DNA from: Steroidobacteraceae bacterium
Lineage (GTDB): Bacteria > Pseudomonadota > Gammaproteobacteria > Steroidobacterales > Steroidobacteraceae
Assembly: GCA_025927665.1 (NCBI GenBank)
Contig: JAICKZ010000129.1
Location: forward strand, 1-8,824
DNA length: 8,824 nucleotides
Direction: 5' to 3'
Shown here: one piece after another, positions 1 through 6,491 of the stretch
Numbering within the stretch: position 1 is the first letter of the stretch
How the letters are laid out: the number at the start of each line of letters is the position of its first letter
Position numbers and translations under genes: made by a program
Notes under the pieces: model-generated
The model's database searches: none
The model's input: the letters and a program-made list of their open reading frames with translations, nothing else
What the model was told of the DNA's origin: nothing

Positions 1-1
1 C

Positions 2-112
2 AAGGCGACGGCGGTATTGTTTGTCATTTATATAGCGATGGTTATCCATGGATATTTTCGATGGCATCGCCGCTTTGCATTGCAGGTCAACTTGCAGAGT
101 GCATCCTCATGA
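2..112 (+). CDS. C-terminal end of a PnuC/PnuT-like vitamin transporter (partial)
   Basis: An open frame enters from the left edge and ends at TGA 110-112. The 36 visible residues hold one hydrophobic segment (ATAVLFVIYIAMVIHGYF) followed by a basic stretch (RWHRR) and a short polar tail. That is what the last transmembrane helix of a PnuC-family transporter looks like: an aromatic/aliphatic helix, then G-Y/F-x-x-W-R-R. PnuC proteins move nicotinamide riboside, and the PnuT branch moves thiamine, across the inner membrane. The stop overlaps the next gene's ATG as ATGA, so the two are translationally coupled. The family call rests on a short tail plus the kinase neighbour. Any other polytopic membrane protein with a basic C-terminus would look similar. 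Confidence 0.5.
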   Translation, partial: KATAVLFVIYIAMVIHGYFRWHRRFALQVNLQSASS

Positions 113-882
113 TACCGGAACAAGTTGCCGCCGAGATGTGGAATCTTGATCCGCATACATTGCATGCAACACGCATTAAGAATGGTTTGACCAATGAAAG
201 CTATCGTATTGATGGTGGCCCAGAAAGAATCGTCGTGCGTATCAGTACCGCAGATGATAATGCGTTGCAGATTAATCGTACCAGTGAAAGCATTGTATTG
301 AACTTGGTTGCCGCGGTCGGCATTGGCGTGCCAATACTTTTGTGTCAACCACAATTCCATATATTGATTACGCGGGAGATATCAGGACACAACCCAGATA
401 AGTATGAAGTCGGTGATATATTCAATCTCTTGCGTATTGCAAAATTGCTGCATGAGTTACACGAAATGAACGTAACCCAGACCGTGCAGCAAATACATCT
501 GGTAAAAATATTGCGTGGATACTGGCAATTACTTGGCGAACCAGAGAACGAACAGGCAATGATCATTGCGCAAGAGTCCGATGCGCAATCACAGCGCTGC
601 TTGTGCCATAACGATGTGCATTATTTGAACTTGATTGATGATGGCACACGGTTATGGTTATTGGATTGGGAGTACGCGGGTATAGGCGATCCGTATTTTG
701 ATCTGGCATCAGTATGTTGTTATCACGATTTCGATGCAGAGCAACGATCAATGTTTCTGGGTTGTTATGCGTCAAATGCCACCCAACTGGATCTTGCACG
801 ACTCAACCGTATGTGTTGGCTGTTTAACTACATCAAGGAGTTATGGTTCGCAGCACGCAACCTCTCTGGCATCAATCAATAA
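109..882 (+). CDS. Choline kinase/APH-fold small-molecule phosphotransferase, possibly a thiamine kinase
   Basis: A 257-residue kinase-like protein. The Brenner-type catalytic loop HNDVHYLN lies near residues 167-174 (catalytic Asp169, Asn174). The metal-binding LLDWEYAG follows with Asp186, then GDPYFDLA, the order found in choline kinase, LicA, ThiK and aminoglycoside phosphotransferases. The N-terminal part has the usual NGLTNESYRI and IVVRIS strands of the ATP lobe. I prefer ATG 109, which overlaps the upstream stop as ATGA, although the frame is open leftwards to the window edge and has another ATG at 61. Neither start has a strong Shine-Dalgarno. The family phosphorylates small alcohols with ATP in the cytoplasm. 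If the upstream gene is PnuT, the substrate is probably thiamine, as in predicted pnuT-kinase salvage operons. This is inference, and choline or another alcohol remains possible. Antibiotic resistance is unlikely from context. Confidence 0.8.
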   Translation: MIPEQVAAEMWNLDPHTLHATRIKNGLTNESYRIDGGPERIVVRISTADDNALQINRTSESIVLNLVAAVGIGVPILLCQPQFHILITREISGHNPDKYEVGDIFNLLRIAKLLHELHEMNVTQTVQQIHLVKILRGYWQLLGEPENEQAMIIAQESDAQSQRCLCHNDVHYLNLIDDGTRLWLLDWEYAGIGDPYFDLASVCCYHDFDAEQRSMFLGCYASNATQLDLARLNRMCWLFNYIKELWFAARNLSGINQ

Positions 883-923
883 TGCGCAACGATGCGTTAA
901 AGTTAGATCAGCATAACTAGCGC

Positions 924-2006
924 TTAAGGTTCTCCCCAAGTATAACTTGGAATCTCGGTGATAGGTGTGCCCAACTGGATAGTGATCTCGCGATGCGATA
1001 GTAACTCGATCGCAGCCAAGTCACCGGTGTATTGGCTCACCACATTATTGTCGGTGACGTATACGACCACTGGTACACCAGGATTGCCAGCAATGTCTGT
1101 GTAACTAAGTGGTTGTCCCCAAATTGCAAAGATCTGACCGAGTGTGAACGTGCCAGGCGCAGGCGCTTCGACATGAAGAATACCGGTGCGGTTATGCGTA
1201 TGCGTTGAATAATTGCAGTGGCTTGTCGGCGACGTTTCAACAATGCCAATGTGTGAAGGCACCGCGAGTGCTTCGCCATTTAAATAAATCGATAGATGTG
1301 CGTGCACGTGATAAACCTGACTCGTGACGTTGCAGCGTAAACCTGCAATAGGTTGTCCCAAACCACCCGCTGACGTATCGCCATCAGGCCAGTGCGAAGC
1401 GCCGATCTGACGTCCATCGTCCAGAGGAATAGTTTTGCTCGCGATTGGTGGTAACGAGCTTGATGAGCTTGACGAACTTGATGATGAACTTAAACTTGAC
1501 GACGAGCTTGATGACGAACTCACTGAGCTGGATGAACTGGAGCTTGTACTCGAAATAGAGCTCGACGATGAGCTGGACGAACTCGAACTGGAGATGGAAC
1601 TTGATGACGAACTCGAGATTGAGCTGGCGCTAGAATTTGAAACAGAGCTTGATGACGAACTTGATGTTGGAATCGAGCTTATGCTTGAGGTCGAGCTAGA
1701 AGAACTTGACACTGAGCTCGACATTGCACTTGAAGATGAACTTGATACCGGCGGTACTGGTACGGGTACCGAGCTTGAACTTTCACTTGATGTTGAACTT
1801 GATTCCGAACTTGACGCCACACTTGATATGGAACTGGACATCATGCTCGATTCAGAGCTTGACGTTACACTCGAGGTCGAACCGCCGGGTGGTGCATCGG
1901 ACAATGACATGCCGGCGCTAGAAGAAGCATCTCCGCCGCCGCTGCAACCCAATAGCGGCAGTGCCGTCAATAGGGTTAGCAGTGTTGGCAACCTCCATCG
2001 TGGCAT
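924..2006 (-). CDS. Polyserine-linker lipoprotein with a C-terminal His-rich domain of unknown function
   Basis: From ATG 2006-2004 the protein has 360 residues. A short basic start (MPRWR) and hydrophobic core end in the lipobox LLGC, with Cys21 the predicted lipidated residue followed by GGG. Ser119-260 in the longest-frame numbering (residues 43-184 here) is about three-quarters Ser, interrupted by a VPVPVPP patch. The C-terminal domain (about 185-360) carries YHVHAHLSIYLNGE (His233, 235, 237), then HCNYSTHTH (His263, Cys264, His269, His271), HVEAP (His278) and LGQIFAIWGQPL. I have met similar His-dense sequences in unassigned proteins but cannot name the family. The His/Cys spacing suggests a metal site. 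Likely an outer-membrane lipoprotein with its domain held off the surface by the linker. The frame continues upstream to TTG 2234 with an ATG at 2108 (weak GAG upstream). I chose 2006 because it puts the signal peptide at the N-terminus, although no clear Shine-Dalgarno precedes it. Confidence 0.75.
   Translation of the reverse strand: MPRWRLPTLLTLLTALPLLGCSGGGDASSSAGMSLSDAPPGGSTSSVTSSSESSMMSSSISSVASSSESSSTSSESSSSVPVPVPPVSSSSSSAMSSSVSSSSSSTSSISSIPTSSSSSSSVSNSSASSISSSSSSSISSSSSSSSSSSSISSTSSSSSSSVSSSSSSSSSLSSSSSSSSSSSSLPPIASKTIPLDDGRQIGASHWPDGDTSAGGLGQPIAGLRCNVTSQVYHVHAHLSIYLNGEALAVPSHIGIVETSPTSHCNYSTHTHNRTGILHVEAPAPGTFTLGQIFAIWGQPLSYTDIAGNPGVPVVVYVTDNNVVSQYTGDLAAIELLSHREITIQLGTPITEIPSYTWGEP
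1455..1880 (-). repeat. Degenerate Ser-codon repeat encoding the polyserine linker
   Basis: This stretch encodes 142 residues of which about 105 are Ser. Codons mix AGC/AGT with TCA/TCG (and some TCC), and near 1455-1490 they follow a loose 9-bp rhythm of one AGY codon then two TCR codons. Read on the plus strand it gives a DEL/DEL-type acidic frame with no stops, which is only the mirror of the Ser codons. Polyserine linkers of this type join lipid anchors or catalytic domains to other modules in Cellvibrio and Saccharophagus secreted proteins. Here it separates the lipid anchor from the His-rich domain. Confidence 0.85.
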
Positions 2007-2292
2007 TGAAGAATGAGGGGCAAGGTCGTTTCCACCACTAGATGACCTTATTCTGGTTGCCGATTTGTTCAGAGCTGAAGCGCGTGAAATAGTGAAGTCG
2101 GATTCCATTATTGTTGATCTCGTGGTGACGACGAGTAAAAAGCATAAAGTGGACATTGAGTTGGCGTTGTAGTCCTTTGCCGTAATTGGCTGACCGTCCA
2201 CTCTGACTTTATTATGCGTCGAACAGTTCACCAACCAGCCGACTACAGGCCTTCACTACCCATCTAGGACTCGCACACTTTCGGCAATCGCG

Positions 2293-2320
2293 TTTACAAT
2301 GCCACGATTATTTGGATGAT
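2293..2320 (+). promoter_or_regulatory. Weak candidate sigma70 promoter for GH97
   Basis: TTTACA at 2293-2298 (5 of 6 to TTGACA) is followed after 16 bp by GATGAT at 2315-2320 (4 of 6 to TATAAT), about 55 bp before the GH97 start. An alternative is TTGATC 2331-2336 with TGTAAT 2354-2359 at 17-bp spacing, but it would start transcription inside the ribosome binding site. Matches this weak occur by chance. Confidence 0.2.
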
Positions 2321-2363
2321 CTTTAACGAGTTGATCGCCATCCATGTTCAAGTTGTAATTGGC

Positions 2364-2369
2364 GAGGAG
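2364..2369 (+). promoter_or_regulatory. Shine-Dalgarno that decides the GH97 start
   Basis: GAGGAG lies 5 bases before ATG 2375, a good spacing. It includes the first base of the alternative GTG 2369, which therefore cannot use it, so the ATG is the likely start. Confidence 0.75.
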
Positions 2370-2374
2370 TGACA

Positions 2375-4330
2375 ATGCATTATAGATATGGATTAGCTTT
2401 CATCGTGCTGTTCAGCATGATGACGCACGCCGCAAACGCGCAGCCTGGACATTCAATCGATATCGTAAGCCCCGATAAGCTCATTACGGTAAATTTTAAT
2501 CTGGATGGCAACGGCATTGCCCACTACAAAGCATCGTTAGACGGTAAGCAAGTACTACAGTTATCGCGCTTGGGATTGGTGCGTGACGATGCGGACTTCT
2601 CAACAAAGTTGAAATGGGTCAAAGATCAACCGATCGAACGCGTGGTGGATGATTATAGTTTGCTGACCGTAAAGCGCCGCATCAATCATTATGTCGCCAA
2701 TCGCAAAGTCATTGAACTGCGTGGTATGAATGGCGAGCCGATGCAGATCATTTTTCAAATTTCTAATGACGGAATCGCTTACCGTTATTACTTTCCCACC
2801 AACGCTACCAAGTTGCACAAAATAAAAGAAGAAAAATCTTCATTCAATTTTATGCCTGGCACACGCGCGTGGTTGCAACCCATTGCAGTCGCCAAGTCAG
2901 GATGGAATGGAACCAATCCGTCGTACGAAGAATATTACGAGAAGGACATGGAGGTTGGATCACCATCGCCCACGGGCGCAGGCTGGGTCTATCCTGCGTT
3001 GTTTAAATCGGGTGACACGTGGTTGTTGGTGAGTGAAGGTTCGTTGCCACGCAACTATTGTGGCACGCGTCTGCGTTCGCAATGGCATAACACGGAATAC
3101 ACGGTATCGTTTCCAGATCAACTCGAACGCATCGGCAATGGCGCGGTGAATCCTGAATCGGTCACGCCATGGCTCATGCCTTGGCGTTTTATCGTTATCG
3201 GTAGTTTGAAGACCATCGCCGAATCGACGCTCGGTATCGATCTTGCCGATAAGGCCGTGTTGGATGCCACTCAGTTTATCAATGGGCCGGGTAAAGCATC
3301 CTGGAGTTGGCCATTGATGGGCGATGACAAAACCGTGTTCGATGTGCAAAAACAATTCGTCGATTATGCAGAGTCGATGCATTGGCAATACACATTAGTG
3401 GATGCTTTGTGGGATAAACAAATTGGTGACGACAAGCTTAAAGAATTGGTTGACTATGCCAGTAGTAAAGGTATCAAGATATTGGTGTGGTACAACTCAG
3501 CGGGCGATTGGAACACCGTGTCTTTAACGCCACGCGATCGCTTGCTGACGCATGAAAGTCGTATGAAGGAATTTGCAAAACTTAAGGCAATGGGTGTGGC
3601 GGGAATCAAAATCGATTTCTTTGGTGGCGATGGTCAGTCTGTCATTGCTTATTATCGCGACATTCTTGACGATGCAGCAGCGTATGGTTTTGTAATGAAT
3701 TTTCATGGCGCCACTTTGCCGCGAGGTTGGGAACGCACCTATCCCAATTTGATGACGATGGAAGCGGTCCGTGGATTGGAATTCATTACCTTCGATCAAA
3801 AGAATGCAGAAGACGAACCTACGCACGCAGCCATGTTGCCTTTCACTCGCAATGTATTTGATCCCATGGACTTCACACCGATGGTGTTGGATCACATCCG
3901 CAACATTGAACGTCGTACCAGCAGCTCGTTTGAACTGGCATTGTCGATCTTGTTTACTTCAGGAATTACTCATTACGCCGAAATTCCAGAAGGAATGGCT
4001 AAAGCGCCTGACTATGTGCAGGAATTTTTACGTCATGTCCCAAGCATATGGGATGACATGCGTTTCATTGATGGGTTTCCGGGAAAATACGTGGTACTTG
4101 CGCGCCAAGGAAATGGTCATTGGTATATCACGGGCATCAATGCAGAGAAAACCGAAAGGAAAATCAAATTGTCACTGGCCGATCTGCCCATAATGAGTCA
4201 TGGTATGTTGATCACTGATGGTGAAGGTGGCAATTTGTCATTCGTCAGACAGGATATTGATCCGTCGCTCAACAAGACGATGGAAATCGTGATGAAAGGA
4301 AGAGGAGGATTTGTGATGGTATTTGAATAA
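2375..4330 (+). CDS. Glycoside hydrolase family 97, retaining type (probable alpha-galactosidase or beta-L-arabinopyranosidase)
   Basis: A 651-residue exported enzyme. ATG 2375 has GAGGAG at 2364-2369, five bases upstream. A GTG at 2369 is in frame but overlaps that Shine-Dalgarno. The signal peptide runs to about Ala22 (THAANA before QPG). Layout follows GH97: an N-terminal beta-sandwich (about 25-275, with AYRYYFPT and SGWNGTNPSYEEYY), a (beta/alpha)8 barrel (about 300-560) and a short C-terminal beta domain. Family marks include LVDALWD, ILVWYNSAGDW, GIKIDFFGGDGQ, NFHGATLPRGWERTYPN, TMEAVRGLEF and PFTRNVFDPMDFTP. Asp414 in KIDFF sits where retaining GH97 enzymes have their nucleophile; Glu463 in TMEAV fits the acid/base. 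SusB-type inverting alpha-glucosidases lack that Asp. Length matches retaining members better than the longer SusB. It should act in the periplasm on terminal alpha-galactosides or beta-L-arabinopyranosides; which one cannot be read from sequence by eye. It converges on the sugar ABC operon. Confidence 0.92.
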   Translation: MHYRYGLAFIVLFSMMTHAANAQPGHSIDIVSPDKLITVNFNLDGNGIAHYKASLDGKQVLQLSRLGLVRDDADFSTKLKWVKDQPIERVVDDYSLLTVKRRINHYVANRKVIELRGMNGEPMQIIFQISNDGIAYRYYFPTNATKLHKIKEEKSSFNFMPGTRAWLQPIAVAKSGWNGTNPSYEEYYEKDMEVGSPSPTGAGWVYPALFKSGDTWLLVSEGSLPRNYCGTRLRSQWHNTEYTVSFPDQLERIGNGAVNPESVTPWLMPWRFIVIGSLKTIAESTLGIDLADKAVLDATQFINGPGKASWSWPLMGDDKTVFDVQKQFVDYAESMHWQYTLVDALWDKQIGDDKLKELVDYASSKGIKILVWYNSAGDWNTVSLTPRDRLLTHESRMKEFAKLKAMGVAGIKIDFFGGDGQSVIAYYRDILDDAAAYGFVMNFHGATLPRGWERTYPNLMTMEAVRGLEFITFDQKNAEDEPTHAAMLPFTRNVFDPMDFTPMVLDHIRNIERRTSSSFELALSILFTSGITHYAEIPEGMAKAPDYVQEFLRHVPSIWDDMRFIDGFPGKYVVLARQGNGHWYITGINAEKTERKIKLSLADLPIMSHGMLITDGEGGNLSFVRQDIDPSLNKTMEIVMKGRGGFVMVFE

Positions 4331-4346
4331 AGTCTTTTGAAGACTT
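4330..4346. terminator. Short hairpin directly after the GH97 stop
   Basis: AAGTCTT (4330-4336), loop TTG, AAGACTT (4340-4346) form a perfect 7-bp stem starting on the last base of the GH97 stop codon. It is AT-rich and has no T-run on the plus strand; reading minus it is followed by TTTATTC. It could be a weak bidirectional terminator. Confidence 0.35.
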
Positions 4347-4394
4347 CAATTGAAAGCTTTATTACATCTCGATGTTACCGAGAAAGCAGACAAC

Positions 4395-4417
4395 TTCATC
4401 GTGCACCCGACGATGAA
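4395..4417. terminator. Perfect 8-bp stem-loop in the convergent spacer
   Basis: TTCATCGT (4395-4402) pairs with ACGATGAA (4410-4417) around a 7-base loop GCACCCG. It lies 22 bp past the end of the permease operon (stop at 4440) and about 65 bp past the GH97 stop. Neither strand has a proper T-tract after it, so it may end or protect the 3' ends of convergent transcripts rather than be a classical intrinsic terminator. A smaller stem, TCTCG/CGAGA, lies at 4367-4383. Confidence 0.4.
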
Positions 4418-4439
4418 TACTGTAGTGGCGAATCAATCA

Positions 4440-5432
4440 TTAACGCGTTGCACGTCGTGCTTCCAGAAATTGTTGTAACAAACAGAAGCTCAACAACAAT
4501 ATTCCCACCACGATGCGGGTCCACCATGAGCTCAAGGTGCCATCAAATACAATCAAAGTTTGAATGATGCCAAGAATCAATACACCAAAGAAAGTACCCG
4601 CCACATAACCAATGCCACCGCGCAGCAAGGTACCACCAATGACGACTGCAGCAATCGCATCCAGCTCCAATCCTACTGCGTGCAAACTATATCCAGATAA
4701 CATGTAGAAGGTCATGATGACACCCGCAAGGGCAGAGCAAAAACCACTTAGCACATAAACACCAATCAAGGTTTGATTGACTGGAAGCCCCATCAAATGT
4801 GCAGAAGCTTCATCACCACCGATGGCATACACGGTGCGGCCGAATTGCGTGGCATGCGCCAGCCACATACCAATCAACACCACGGCAAGTGCAATCACCG
4901 CACTGATGGACAACGATGCAGAGCCTAAGGGAATGCGTGTTTCTGCGAAGAAGCGATACACAGAGTTATCAATGCTGATGGATTCAGTACTGATGAGATA
5001 ACTTAAACCACGCGCGAGAAACATACCTGCCAGTGTGACAATGAAAGGTTGTAAACGAAAACGTTGAATCAGAAATCCATGCATCAAACCGAACAATGAA
5101 CCCACTAACAGTACCAAAGGAATGGTGATAAATGGACTGATGTGATGTTGTTGCACCAGTGATGCAGAGATCATCGTGGTGAGCGCAATTATCGATCCCA
5201 CCGACAGATCAATTCCGCCGGTGAGAATGACAAAAGTCATTCCCACCGCCACAACGCATAGAAAAGCATTGTCGATGAGCAGATTCAAAAACACCTGCGG
5301 TGCAAAAAAGCCATCGAAGAAAATCGAACCCGCTATCGCCATCGTAAAGAATAATGCAATGGTAATAAGCAGTGGCACGTAGCGCGCATCTAAATGCCAG
5401 TGTCTGGTGATGGGTGCTGATACGGCGTTCAT
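4440..5432 (-). CDS. yjfF: CUT2-family sugar ABC transporter permease, YjfF-like
   Basis: A 330-residue polytopic inner-membrane permease, the last gene of the transporter operon. It matches E. coli YjfF in distinctive places: LLIDNAFLCVVAVGMTFVIL then GGIDLSVGS (residues 72-80), TLAGMFLARGLSYL, FGRTVYAIGGDEASAHLMGL (197-216, the cytoplasmic coupling region), LELDAIAAVVIGGTLL, and near the end FDGTLSSWWTRI. With the partner permease it forms the membrane channel for a monosaccharide handed over by the YtfQ-like binding protein. ATG 5432-5430 overlaps the previous gene's TGA as ATGA, with AGG about ten bases upstream, which points to translational coupling and a fixed ratio of the two permeases. 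The protein ends EARRATR, a normal basic cytoplasmic tail. Length is as expected for the family. Confidence 0.93.
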   Translation of the reverse strand: MNAVSAPITRHWHLDARYVPLLITIALFFTMAIAGSIFFDGFFAPQVFLNLLIDNAFLCVVAVGMTFVILTGGIDLSVGSIIALTTMISASLVQQHHISPFITIPLVLLVGSLFGLMHGFLIQRFRLQPFIVTLAGMFLARGLSYLISTESISIDNSVYRFFAETRIPLGSASLSISAVIALAVVLIGMWLAHATQFGRTVYAIGGDEASAHLMGLPVNQTLIGVYVLSGFCSALAGVIMTFYMLSGYSLHAVGLELDAIAAVVIGGTLLRGGIGYVAGTFFGVLILGIIQTLIVFDGTLSSWWTRIVVGILLLSFCLLQQFLEARRATR

Positions 5433-6475
5433 GTCGACGTGCCTGACTTGAAGAGAACAGCACGCATGCTGTTGCGAAACTCATTGGATTGCAGCAACAT
5501 CACCACGAATACCAACACGGCTTTCACCGCCAGATTAACCTGTGGTGGCAATCCCGACGAGTAGATCATCGATGTAAGCGTCTGAATGATCAGGGCACCG
5601 ATCATCGTGCCCACTACCGTGAATCGACCACCTGTTAATGCCGTGCCACCCAGTGTCACGGCGAGGATAGCATCGAGTTCCATGAGTTGGCCTGCGTTAT
5701 TACCATCGGCGCTTTTTACATTGGAACTGATCACAAGCCCGGCAAGGCCCGCCGTGAATCCACAAAACATATACAAAGACAATGTGATCATGCGCGAGCG
5801 CACACCGGCAACGTGTGCTGCGACCGGATTAAGACCAATCGCGCGAATGAACAAACCCAGCGCAGTGCGAGTAAGCAAAACATACAAACCGATTGCAGTG
5901 AGTAGCGCGATAATGAGTGCGAAAGGCAAGCCAAATAAAAAACCATTGCCAATGTAAAAGTAGGGGGCGTAATAAATCGTGATGATTTGACCACCTGTAA
6001 TCAGTTGCGCAATACCGCGACCGGCAACCATTAGAATCAACGTGGCGATGATGGGTTGCATACCCGTTTTAACGACCAGCAAGCCATTCCACAATCCACA
6101 AAGCGTTGCCGTGATTAAGGCGCCCGCGACGGCGATAAACAAAGTGGACAAACCGGAGTGTGTTGCACCGTATGTGCCGTCGGTTATCAATGCAGCCACC
6201 GCTGCAGTAATGGCAACTACTGCGCCTACTGAAATATCCAAGCCGCGCGCGGCAATTACTAACATCATCCCCGTCGAAACTAACATGAGTGGCGCCGCTC
6301 GATTAAGCACGTCGATCAGGCTGCCACTGAAGTGACCATCGAACCAGGTAATACGCAGGAAGCTGGGATTGACCACACTGCTGATAATGATCAACAACAA
6401 TAACGTTGCGATTGGCGATAACAACGGATGTGATCCAATGCGCTGGAAGAGTGATTTGTGTTCGTTGTTATTCAT
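5429..6475 (-). CDS. ytfT: CUT2-family sugar ABC transporter permease, YtfT-like
   Basis: A 348-residue inner-membrane permease similar in length and sequence to E. coli YtfT. Shared stretches include GSLIDVLNRAAPLMLVSTGM (51-70), GLDISVGAVVAI (78-89), WNGLLVVKTGMQPIIATLIL, VAGRGIAQLITGGQI, the coupling region IRAIGLNPVAAHVAGV, DGNNAGQLMELDAILAVTLG and a near-terminal SGLPPQVNLAVKAVLV. The motif read as TGGIDLSVG in many relatives is AARGLDISVG here, an apparently tolerated change. The gene starts 16 bp after the ATPase stop with no strong Shine-Dalgarno, so it probably depends on translation of the upstream gene, and its stop overlaps the next permease's start. It pairs with the YjfF-like protein to make the heterodimeric channel. 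Confidence 0.93.
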   Translation of the reverse strand: MNNNEHKSLFQRIGSHPLLSPIATLLLLIIISSVVNPSFLRITWFDGHFSGSLIDVLNRAAPLMLVSTGMMLVIAARGLDISVGAVVAITAAVAALITDGTYGATHSGLSTLFIAVAGALITATLCGLWNGLLVVKTGMQPIIATLILMVAGRGIAQLITGGQIITIYYAPYFYIGNGFLFGLPFALIIALLTAIGLYVLLTRTALGLFIRAIGLNPVAAHVAGVRSRMITLSLYMFCGFTAGLAGLVISSNVKSADGNNAGQLMELDAILAVTLGGTALTGGRFTVVGTMIGALIIQTLTSMIYSSGLPPQVNLAVKAVLVFVVMLLQSNEFRNSMRAVLFKSGTST

Positions 6476-6491
6476 GGGCCACTATTCATGA

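Larger units (their letters stand above)
2007..2374. other. Gene-free divergent region between the lipoprotein and GH97 genes
   Basis: About 370 bp with no convincing gene. The minus-strand lipoprotein frame is open back to 2234, but its translation shows no domain-like pattern. The region should hold the promoters of both divergent genes. I see a 9-bp direct repeat GTAATTGGC at 2182-2190 and 2355-2363, the second copy just upstream of the GH97 ribosome binding site, and a small 5-bp stem (CTCGT/ACGAG) at 2119-2135. No recognisable riboswitch, tRNA or classical LacI/AraC-type operator is visible by eye. Confidence 0.6.

Noticed and set aside
1455..1880. Possible CRISPR or tandem non-coding repeat
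   Set aside because: There is no regular repeat-spacer structure; the periodicity comes from Ser codons in a coding frame.
1435..2016. Plus-strand 193-codon acidic frame rich in Asp-Glu-Leu repeats
   Set aside because: It is the exact antisense image of the Ser codons of the lipoprotein linker, where AGY/TCR codons read back without stops. The minus frame has a lipobox and a structured C-terminal domain; the plus frame has neither.
4337..4567. Small plus-strand ORF of 76 codons after GH97
   Set aside because: It runs antisense into the end of the YjfF-like permease, has no ribosome binding site and no recognisable composition.
5429..6475. AARGLDISVG in place of the usual TGGIDLSVG in the YtfT-like permease
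   Set aside because: The position varies between permeases of this family and the rest of the protein is intact, so it is not evidence of altered function.
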